From Bombyx mori (lineage: Eukaryota > Arthropoda > Insecta > Lepidoptera > Bombycidae): 64,000 nt of DNA. Where the stretch lies: NCBI RefSeq assembly GCF_030269925.1, contig NC_085124.1, forward strand, positions 15,872,001 to 15,936,000, read 5' to 3'. Under the pieces are notes generated by a model. That model did not search any database, had not been told where the DNA came from, and was given only the letters and a program-made list of their open reading frames with translations. Numbering within the stretch: position 1 is the first letter of the stretch; the number at the start of each line of letters is the position of its first letter. The position numbers and the translations under genes are program-made. This document shows positions 57,043 through 64,000 of the stretch, piece by piece.

Positions 57043-60000
57043 TGGGTTGCGTCCATCGCTTCCTCCAAAGTAATTTGAACCACTCCGCCAGGGCACAGGA
57101 TCTCCTCGTCCACACCATGGCGGAGTGGTCAATCGACGTCGCTGTCGCCGCGGAGCCGTACTTCGTCCCCACCGACCAGGACTGCTGGATCGGGGACGTC
57201 GACGGCTCCGTGGCCATCGTACTTAGACAGTCCGCGGCGTTACCCCCCTTGGATATGGTGGCCAGGGGACCCGGGTACGTCGCGGCTAGGATCGACGGGA
57301 CCGTCGTGATCGGGGCGTACTTTTCTCCGAACAGGAGCCTCGCCGAGTTCGAGCGGTTTCTGGGCGGGCTCGAGGTGCTCTTGCACCGCTTCGGGTCCCG
57401 CCCTGTCATCGTCGCGGGGGACCTCAATGCCAAGTGTATGGCTTGGGGCTCCCCCCGCACGGATTCGCGAGGCGAGGCTCTTTCGGAGTGGGCGATCGCG
57501 ACCGGCCTCTGTCTTCTAAACAGAGGTACGGTCGCGACTTGCGTGCGGTGGAACGGGGAATCTCACGTGGACGTTACGTTCGCGTCCCCGTCCGCCGTGC
57601 GCCGCACCCGCGGCTGGCGCGTACTCGAGGGGGCGGAGACGCTCTCGGACCACAGATACGTCCGATTCGAGCTCTCTGCCTCCTCCTTGTCGTCGTCAGC
57701 CGCGGGCGCCCGCGGCGAGGAGGAGCTCCCGCAAGGTGCGCCCCGTTCGTTCCCCAGGTGGGCCTTGAAACGGATGAACAAGGAGTTGCTGATGGAGGCG
57801 GCCGCTGTTGCTGCGTGGGCGCCAAAACCCGCGCGGCTCGCGGACGTGGATGCGGAGGTCGACTGGTTCCGGGGCACCATGGCAAACATTTGTGATGCCG
57901 CCATGCCCCGGGTCGGCCCCCGAGCACCACGTGGGGGTGCGTTCTGGTGGTCGCCCGAGATCGCGAGACTCCGTGAGGAGTGCGTGAGGGCGCGCCGCCG
58001 GAGCGCACGCCACCGCCGCCGCCGTCGTCGCGACGCTACGTTCGCGGAGACGGCGGCCCGGCTGCACGCTGACTGTCGTCAAAAACAGACGGCGCTGCAG
58101 CTGGCCATCGGCGAGGCCAAGAAGCAGAGCATGAAGACTCTCCTGGAGTCGCTCGACGAAGATCCCTGGGGGCGCCCATACAAGATGGTTCGCAGAAAAC
58201 TGCAGCCGTGGGCGCTCCCGGTGACCGAGCGGCTCCAGCCTCGGCAGCTGCGGGAGATAGTTTCCGCGCTTTTCCCGCCGGCAGCGGGGGGGGACTTTGA
58301 GCCCCCCCAGATGGACGCCACGTGGGGCACACCTCCACGTCGCCCCAGCGTTCCCGCTGCCGAGGAGCCCCCTCCCCCTATTACGGGGGCGGAGATCCAT
58401 GCGGCCGTGTCCAAAATGAGAGCGAAGGACACGGCCCCCGGCCCTGACGGCGTTCACGGCCGGGTCTGGAGCTTGGCCTTCGAGGCCCTAGGGGACCGGC
58501 TCGGGGGGCTTTTCGAAGCGTGCCTCGAGTCGGGACGGTTCCCGTCGAAATGGAAGACGGGCAGACTGGTCCTTCTGCGGAAGGACGGGCGCCCCGCGGA
58601 CTCACCCGCGGGCTATCGCCCCATCGTGTTGCTGGACGAAGCGGGCAAGATGCTCGAGAGAATCGTCGCGGCCCGCATCGTCCGGCACCTGACCGAGACG
58701 GGTCCCGATCTTTCGGCGGAGCAATACGGCTTCAGAGAGGGCCGCTCGACTATCGACGCAATTCTGCGCGTGCGGGCCCTCTCCGACGAAGCCGTATCCC
58801 GGGGCGGGGTGGCGATGGCGTTATCCTTAGATGTAAGGAACGCCTTCAACACCCTGCCCTGGTCGGTGATCGCGGGGTCGGTGATCGCGGGGGCGCTGGA
58901 GTATCACGGCGTCCCCGCATACCTCCGCCGACTGATCGGCTCCTACCTCGAGGGCAGGTCGATCCAGTGCATCGGACACGGTGGGGCGATGTACCGCTTC
59001 CCCGTCGAGCGCGGTGTTCCGCAGGGGTCCGTCCTGGGCCCCCTGCTGTGGAACATCGGCTACGACTGGGTCCTGCGGGGCGTCATTCGGGGACCCCTCC
59101 CCGGGCTCAGCGTAATTTGTTACGCTGACGACACGTTGATCGTAGCTCCGGGGAGGGACTACCGGGAGTCTGCCCGTCTGGCGTGCGCAGGCGTGGCACA
59201 CGTCGTCACCAGGATCCGACGGTTGGGGCTCGAGGTGGCGCTCGACAAAACCCAGGCCCTGATGTTTCACGGGCCGGGACGAGCGCCGCCTCTGGGTGCC
59301 CACCTCGTGATCGGAGGCGTCCGCGTCGGGGTCGGGGTGACCGGTCTTCGGTACCTCGGCCTCGAACTGGATGGTCGGTGGAACTTCCGCGCTCACTTTG
59401 AGAAGTTGGGCCCTCGACTGATGGCGACGGCCGGCTCTCTGAGCCGGCTGCTTCCAAACGTCGGGGGTCCCGATCAGGTGGCGCGCCGCCTCTACATGGG
59501 GGTGGTGCGGTCGATGGCACTATACGGGGCTCCCGTATGGTGCCACGCCCTGACCCGCGAGAACGTCGCGGCGCTGCGACGTCCGCAGCGCGCGATCGCG
59601 GTCAGGGCGATCCGAGGATACCGCACCGTCTCCTTCGAGGCGGCGTGCTTGCTCGCCGGGGCGCCACCCTGGGACCTGGAGGCGGAGGCGCTCGCTGCCG
59701 ATTACCGGTGGCGTAGCGACCTCCGCTCTAGGGGGGAAGGGCGCCCCAGCGAAGGTGTAGTTCGAGCGCGGAGGCTCCACTCTCGGCGGTCCGTGCTGGA
59801 GGCGTGGTCTCGCCGCTTGGCGGACCCGTCGGCCGGCCTCCGAACCGTCGAGGCGGTCCGCCCGGTTCTCGCGGACTGGGTGGGCCGCGACCGCGGATGC
59901 CTCACCTTCCGGCTAACGCAGATGCTTACCGGCCATGGTTGTTTCGGCCGGTACTTGCACAAGATAGCCGGAAGGGAACCGACGGCGCAGTGCCACCACT

Positions 60001-60302
60001 GCGCGGACCGCGACGAGGAAGACACAGCGGAACACACGCTGGCGCGTTGCTCTGGATTCGACGAGCAACGCGCCGCCCTCGTCGCGGTCATTGGAGAGGA
60101 CCTCTCGCTGCCGCGCGTCGTGGCTACGATGCTCGGCAGCGACGCGTCCTGGAAGGCGATGCTCGACTTCTGCGAGTCCACCATCTCGCAGAAGGAGGCG
60201 GCGGAGCGAGAGAGGGAGAGCTCTTCCCTTTCCGCACCGATCCGTCGCCGTCGAGCCGGGGGCCGGAGGCGGGAATACGCCCGTACGTCCCGGCCCCTGT
60301 AG
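57042..60302 (+). CDS. ORF2: SART-A ORF2 with 5-residue duplication in the reverse transcriptase
   Basis: 1086 residues, starting in the TAATG at 57040-57044. Otherwise the same as E14 ORF2. TCGGTGATCGCGGGG is repeated in tandem (58863-58877 and 58878-58892), giving SVIAGSVIAG a few residues after motif A (LSLDVRNAFNTLPW). The insertion keeps the frame but probably disturbs the palm/fingers packing. Endonuclease residues, YADD and the zinc motif are intact. With no 5' UTR, expression would depend on an upstream promoter. Confidence 0.93.
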   Translation: MGCVHRFLQSNLNHSARAQDLLVHTMAEWSIDVAVAAEPYFVPTDQDCWIGDVDGSVAIVLRQSAALPPLDMVARGPGYVAARIDGTVVIGAYFSPNRSLAEFERFLGGLEVLLHRFGSRPVIVAGDLNAKCMAWGSPRTDSRGEALSEWAIATGLCLLNRGTVATCVRWNGESHVDVTFASPSAVRRTRGWRVLEGAETLSDHRYVRFELSASSLSSSAAGARGEEELPQGAPRSFPRWALKRMNKELLMEAAAVAAWAPKPARLADVDAEVDWFRGTMANICDAAMPRVGPRAPRGGAFWWSPEIARLREECVRARRRSARHRRRRRRDATFAETAARLHADCRQKQTALQLAIGEAKKQSMKTLLESLDEDPWGRPYKMVRRKLQPWALPVTERLQPRQLREIVSALFPPAAGGDFEPPQMDATWGTPPRRPSVPAAEEPPPPITGAEIHAAVSKMRAKDTAPGPDGVHGRVWSLAFEALGDRLGGLFEACLESGRFPSKWKTGRLVLLRKDGRPADSPAGYRPIVLLDEAGKMLERIVAARIVRHLTETGPDLSAEQYGFREGRSTIDAILRVRALSDEAVSRGGVAMALSLDVRNAFNTLPWSVIAGSVIAGALEYHGVPAYLRRLIGSYLEGRSIQCIGHGGAMYRFPVERGVPQGSVLGPLLWNIGYDWVLRGVIRGPLPGLSVICYADDTLIVAPGRDYRESARLACAGVAHVVTRIRRLGLEVALDKTQALMFHGPGRAPPLGAHLVIGGVRVGVGVTGLRYLGLELDGRWNFRAHFEKLGPRLMATAGSLSRLLPNVGGPDQVARRLYMGVVRSMALYGAPVWCHALTRENVAALRRPQRAIAVRAIRGYRTVSFEAACLLAGAPPWDLEAEALAADYRWRSDLRSRGEGRPSEGVVRARRLHSRRSVLEAWSRRLADPSAGLRTVEAVRPVLADWVGRDRGCLTFRLTQMLTGHGCFGRYLHKIAGREPTAQCHHCADRDEEDTAEHTLARCSGFDEQRAALVAVIGEDLSLPRVVATMLGSDASWKAMLDFCESTISQKEAAERERESSSLSAPIRRRRAGGRRREYARTSRPL

Positions 60303-60841
60303 GTGGCGGCCTCCCCCCGGTGAAGGTCAAGGGGCGACCTGAGGGGGTGAGGCCGCGCGGCGCGCTACCAGCACTCTAGCGCGCTGCCGTGGAGTGATTA
60401 GAGCGACCGGTCGACGGTGTATCGCGTCCCGACCCGGCAGGCTGGTTCTGGTCCAGCGGGGTATTCCGGGACACCAGCGGCACCGTCTGGGCGGCCCGAC
60501 GGGCTGCCGTACCGAGACGGCCGACGTTTCAGAGCCTTCGATTCGCCTCGAAGGCTCCGTCGGCTGGGCGTCCTTGGGGTGAGCCGCGCCGTCTGGTTGT
60601 AGTGTTGACCGCGGTAGCCCCCCTACCTCATCCGGGTTTTGACCTCGGAGGGGATCGGACGTCGGGTGTAAGAGTGCAGAGGAGTCGTTTAGTGGGTGGG
60701 CTCTAAAATCCTTGGGCCCGCGGTCTGCTCACAACACCATGCAGATCGTTGAGTCTCACATACCCCGCGCGCCCCTTTTGCGCGGGGACCTCGTAGGAGG
60801 TTCGGCCCTCTACCCGAAAAAAAAAAAAAAAAAAAAAAAAA

Positions 60842-60950
60842 GGTTAGGTTAGGTTAGGTTAGGTTAGGTTAGGTTAGGTTAGGTTAGGTTAGGTTAGGTT
60901 AGGTTAGGTTAGGTTAGGTTAGGTTAGGTTAGGTTAGGTTAGGTTAGGTT

Positions 60951-60955
<5 letters not shown>
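60842..60955 (+). repeat. telomeric (TTAGG)n array
   Basis: About 22 perfect GGTTA units between the E17 poly(A) and the poly(T) of minus-strand E18. The element on its left points right and the one on its right points left: poly(A) tails converge on the array. Confidence 0.98.
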
Positions 60956-60982
<27 letters not shown>

Positions 60983-61000
60983 TTTTATTACATACTTGTC

Positions 61001-61017
61001 CTCTAACGTAGTCAGAG
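61001..61017 (-). other. TRAS-like 3'-end hairpin (E18)
   Basis: CTCTAACGTAGTCAGAG on +. On the minus-strand RNA, CUCUGA pairs with UUAGAG through one G-U pair. Counterpart of 7432-7448 in E3; the flanking GCCCTT is also shared. Confidence 0.68.
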
Positions 61018-61214
61018 CCCTTACTTTTCCTTTGTATATATTTTTGCTTTATTTATTGTTTTATTTATGAAATGTTTCCAAATAATCAAATTCATGTGAA
61101 TATATATTTATCAAATGTTATAAAAAGTGTCTATTTCCAAAAAATTTACTGTCCTTAAGGGGGTTCTGGGGTGTTACAAATATATACTAATTATATATTG
61201 ACATCCCAGTTTTC

Positions 61215-64000
61215 TCAGGTCTTATTTTTATTTATTACTTTTTGAGCTATTTTAATCATGTATTGTACAAATTTCTTTTTTAACTCTTTTTCTGTCATCA
61301 GTTCTGGCAAGATATCCCTGTTGAGTTCGACACCTAGCTCCTGTTCCAGGTCATAGCGCTCCCGGGCAAAAATAGGGCACTCCAGCAGTACGTGCGGAAC
61401 CGTTTCCTCCGCGTCTGGATCGCAGGTGCACGATGAGCTCTCCTTACACCCGAATCTTTTCAGGTATGCAGAGAACCCACCGTGCCCTGTTAGTATCTGG
61501 GTAGTAATGCTGGAGTGCTCCATCCCCCTCACGACCGCATATGCCCTCAACGCACTTGGGAAAAACAATTTAGTTCCTGATGCGGTCTCCCCCGACCTGT
61601 ATCTCCGATCCCACTCGTCAAGCGTCTCCAATCGAATTTGTCGCTTGACGAACGATATCGGACACAGGTCGTAGTCCGGTTTTCGTTTTGACCGCAGAGC
61701 AGCTTCCTTGGCCAGTTGGTCGGCTCTTTCGTTCCCCTCCAATCCTACGTGGGCCTTTATCCAGAACAAGGAGACACTCTTGTTCTGGAGCATGCAGCGT
61801 CTGATGGTGTCTCTTGTTTCCACTGCTAAGGGATGGGGGGAACTGACGTTGGTGATAGTCTGAAGAGCCGACATCGAGTCACTAAAGATGCCGAACGCAG
61901 TCCCAGAGTGATTCAGCGCCTCCCTCACTGCTCTTTGTAGAGCAAGGAGTTCTGCCTGATAGACGGTGCAGAAAGGCGGAAGCGTGAGCTTAAGGGCTTT
62001 GGTTTCGGATACCCTATCCCATAAGGATAGCGCTGCCCCCACCTTACCCTCGAGCTTGCTTCCGTCCGTGAAGATTCGAACCTCAAAGTTGTTATGGTGT
62101 TCATATTGTTCCTCGTCTATCAGGCTTTTGAATTCCAGGTTTACTTGCTCTGCAGGGTGTGGCGCTTTTATCATCGGGGCCATGCGTTCCACCTCCCTGT
62201 CTCCCAATACTGGCTGTGGCACACCTCGCTTGGCTTTGTAGAGTGTGGCCACTTCCCGGATGCGGAGGTCGAGCGGTAGGATCCCAGCCAGCACCAGTGC
62301 AGAGTTTAGGGAAACTGTGCGGTAGGCCCTACACAATTTTTGGGCAAAGCCCCTCTGGACCACGTTCAACTGCTTCCGGACTCCAAGCTTAGTCGCGGCT
62401 GGTGCCCATGCGCTCGCCGCGTACATTATGATGGGTTCGACGGCTGCGGTGTATATAATTCTAATCACCTCCGGGTGCAGCCCCCAACTCACACGTGCTG
62501 CCCTGGCAAGATGTTTATATATCGTAATTGCCTTATTGCATACCTCAGTCACGTGTGTGTTGAAGGTGAGTTTGGCATCCACCGTAAGCCCGAGGATCTT
62601 AATTTCTTGGGACAGTTCAATTCCGATCCCACCCATGCTCAGGCGCGGGTTGTCGTATTTCAATTTTCGCGTCAGCACCATCGCACAAGTTTTGTGCGGC
62701 GCAAATTTTAAGCGATTTCTGACTCCCCACGCCAGAACATGTCCGAGTGCGGCATTGATCCGTCCCTCGATTTCTAGAGCTGTTTCCCCATCGAATACCA
62801 TCACAACATCGTCGGCGAACGCCTGGATGTATTCACCGCGACTTTCCTGCTCTTTAAGGAGCGGGTCCAGCAACAAGTTCCATAGTATCGGACCCCCTAT
62901 CGATCCCTGGACGCATCCCTTGTTAGTGGCTCTTCTGCACTCCTCCCCTCCGTATCTCACCCTGACCACCCTATCACTCAGGTAGCTGCCCATTACCCGC
63001 CTCAAATCCACAGGACACTTTTCCTCAGCCAATCGTACCTTGATAGCCGGCCACCATGCACTGTCAAAAGCTCCCTCGATATCCAGCGACACCAGTACGA
63101 CTATCTTTTTTAAAAAGAGCTTTGCACGGATGTGCTGTATTAGATTGTAGAGGGAGTCTTCTGTGCTTTTTTGGGGCATAAAGCCGTATTGGCGAGTACT
63201 TATCCTGGGTAATAGGTAGAATTTGAGGCGAGCAACCAGCATCTTTTCGTACATCTTCCCCAGGACAGGCAATAGCCCAATCGGCCTGTAAGACTTAGGG
63301 ACGGTGTACGAGTCCTTGCCGGGCTTCCTGAGCACCACTACTGTCGCCTCTTTCCAGGTCCTCGGAAAATAGTGGTGTGCCAGGCATTTGTTTAAGAGTG
63401 CCAGGAAGAAAAAGGGGTCACAGTTCACTGCGTGGGTGCATATGTCTGCCGTGAGGCCGTCGGCTCCCGGGGCCTTTTTCGGGTTGAACGACTTTATGGA
63501 CCGATCAAGTTCACTTTGGGTAAACGGTGGTTCATGCCGCTCACCATGACTCCACTCGTTTACCATTTTTGCCAGTTCTCTGATATGGCGGTGGTCCACA
63601 TTGTCTTCCTCCTCTCGGTCCTCAGGGTAAAAGGTATCGGCCAACAGCTTCACAGAGCCCTCGGCGTCCAGAGTAATACCCTCATTTTGAAGAGGCAGGT
63701 CCTCCTCTCGTTTGGCAGTTCTCCCCAACACCCGATATATCCCTTCCCAGACACCTTCCCTATCCTGTTTTCCGCAAAACTCTTTCCAGCTAGTGGTTTG
63801 CGCTTCTTTTACTGCTAGTTCATATTTTTCTTTTTCTTCCAGGTATAGGCCAACAACCATCGCTCTCCGAGTCGGCGCCGCGTTCCTGATTCTACGCTTC
63901 CTGGTGGCGACCAGCCTCTTCATCCTTGCAAGCTCCTCGGACCACCACGGCACGGTAAGTGTTTTCGTATTCTTTTTAAAAGGTATTGTATGTGTGCATG
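61215..64000 (-). CDS. ORF2: TRAS-like ORF2, reverse transcriptase plus RNase H, 5' partial
   Basis: Open from the window edge to TGA at 61215-61217, about 928 codons; the endonuclease would lie beyond 64000. Reverse transcriptase: SYRPIGLLPVLGKMYEKMLV, RQYGFMPQKST, motif A VSLDIEGAFDSAWW, motif B GCVQGSIGGPILWN, motif C as FADD (62808-62819) instead of the SARTs' YADD. A complete RNase H follows: FTDGSK (near 62065), AELLAL (near 61945), FSDSMSALQ (near 61870) and WIKAHVGLEGNERADQLAKE (near 61710-61760), with the D-E-D-D set visible. The C-terminus has CTCDPDAEETVPHVLLEC, a Cys/His motif. An apparently intact enzyme. Confidence 0.9.
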   Translation of the reverse strand, partial: CTHTIPFKKNTKTLTVPWWSEELARMKRLVATRKRRIRNAAPTRRAMVVGLYLEEKEKYELAVKEAQTTSWKEFCGKQDREGVWEGIYRVLGRTAKREEDLPLQNEGITLDAEGSVKLLADTFYPEDREEEDNVDHRHIRELAKMVNEWSHGERHEPPFTQSELDRSIKSFNPKKAPGADGLTADICTHAVNCDPFFFLALLNKCLAHHYFPRTWKEATVVVLRKPGKDSYTVPKSYRPIGLLPVLGKMYEKMLVARLKFYLLPRISTRQYGFMPQKSTEDSLYNLIQHIRAKLFLKKIVVLVSLDIEGAFDSAWWPAIKVRLAEEKCPVDLRRVMGSYLSDRVVRVRYGGEECRRATNKGCVQGSIGGPILWNLLLDPLLKEQESRGEYIQAFADDVVMVFDGETALEIEGRINAALGHVLAWGVRNRLKFAPHKTCAMVLTRKLKYDNPRLSMGGIGIELSQEIKILGLTVDAKLTFNTHVTEVCNKAITIYKHLARAARVSWGLHPEVIRIIYTAAVEPIIMYAASAWAPAATKLGVRKQLNVVQRGFAQKLCRAYRTVSLNSALVLAGILPLDLRIREVATLYKAKRGVPQPVLGDREVERMAPMIKAPHPAEQVNLEFKSLIDEEQYEHHNNFEVRIFTDGSKLEGKVGAALSLWDRVSETKALKLTLPPFCTVYQAELLALQRAVREALNHSGTAFGIFSDSMSALQTITNVSSPHPLAVETRDTIRRCMLQNKSVSLFWIKAHVGLEGNERADQLAKEAALRSKRKPDYDLCPISFVKRQIRLETLDEWDRRYRSGETASGTKLFFPSALRAYAVVRGMEHSSITTQILTGHGGFSAYLKRFGCKESSSCTCDPDAEETVPHVLLECPIFARERYDLEQELGVELNRDILPELMTEKELKKKFVQYMIKIAQKVINKNKT

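Larger units (their letters stand above)
55346..60841 (+). mobile_element. E17: SART-A copy truncated within ORF1
   Basis: Starts CGGCCATGAAATCTGCGG within ORF1 (equivalent to 47461 in E14). It has a complete ORF2 with a 15-bp tandem duplication, a 514-nt 3' UTR (60303-60816), poly(A) of 25 (60817-60841) and then the array at 60842. Apart from the duplication and a Pro-Asp to Pro-Asn change it looks the same as E14. Confidence 0.94.
60956..64000 (-). mobile_element. E18: TRAS-like non-LTR retrotransposon, 5' end cut by window
   Basis: On the minus strand: ORF2 (from beyond 64000 to 61215), a 3' UTR of about 233 nt (61214-60982) and poly(A) (T-run 60956-60981 on +) joined to CCTAA repeats. 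This junction is the TRAS arrangement. Base composition is far less GC-rich than in the SARTs. The 3'-UTR hairpin is shared with E3. It could be named TRAS only after comparison with the known TRAS families. Confidence 0.85.

Noticed and set aside
1..64000. Bacterial features: operons, Shine-Dalgarno sites, terminators, riboswitches
   Set aside because: TTAGG telomeres, poly(A)-tailed LINEs and lepidopteran repeat debris show a eukaryotic nuclear sequence. Such features were not sought further and none stood out.

Overview
This window is almost certainly lepidopteran DNA, most likely Bombyx mori or a close relative. It lies inside a telomeric or subtelomeric retrotransposon array. The evidence is (TTAGG)n repeats, written GGTTA on the + strand, that punctuate a head-to-tail series of GC-rich non-LTR retrotransposons. 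These end in poly(A) followed directly by GGTTAGG, the SART arrangement. Elements of opposite orientation have poly(A) followed by CCTAA, the TRAS arrangement. Full-length SART copies join ORF1 to ORF2 by a UAAUG stop-start overlap, a hallmark I recall for Bombyx SART1. The G-rich strand reads 5'->3' on the + strand, so the chromosome end should lie to the right (inference).

Layout. 1-3633: left-truncated SART of a family I call SART-A (E1). 3634-6634: AT-rich, non-telomeric island with decayed LINE fragments. 6635-7364: variant telomeric array with a 17-bp higher-order unit, interrupted by a 3'-UTR-only relic (E2). 7365-10096: minus-strand TRAS-like element with an intact gag-like ORF1 but no endonuclease or reverse transcriptase (E3). 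10097-60955: 14 plus-strand SART copies in tandem, separated by 0 to about 22 telomeric repeats. Full-length or nearly so: E7, E8 and E14 (SART-A, about 7 kb) and E10 and E13 (SART1, about 6.7 kb). 5'-truncated: E4, E6, E11 (SART1) and E5, E9, E12, E15, E16, E17 (SART-A). 60956-64000: 3' part of a minus-strand TRAS-like element carrying reverse transcriptase and RNase H (E18), cut by the window edge.

The products work together. ORF1 proteins (coiled coil plus three CCHC knuckles) coat the RNA and guide it. ORF2 (APE-type endonuclease, reverse transcriptase, C-terminal CCHC) nicks telomeric repeats and reverse-transcribes. Structured 3' UTRs probably recruit the reverse transcriptase. There is no ordinary host gene, tRNA, rRNA or CRISPR array.

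The strongest new observations come from the junctions. Several copies carry at their 5' edge a few bases belonging to the 5' end of the element downstream. These are target-site duplications of 14-17 bp, and they show that new SARTs repeatedly landed just upstream (centromere side) of older ones. Other highlights are the gag-only TRAS-like element (a formal parallel to Drosophila HeT-A), a covarying 3'-UTR hairpin in SART-A, a shared 3'-end hairpin in the two TRAS-like elements, a conserved hairpin inside the ORF1 coding start, and a tandemly duplicated truncated copy (E15/E16). All comparisons were made by eye; family names rest on memory of published features, not on a database search.
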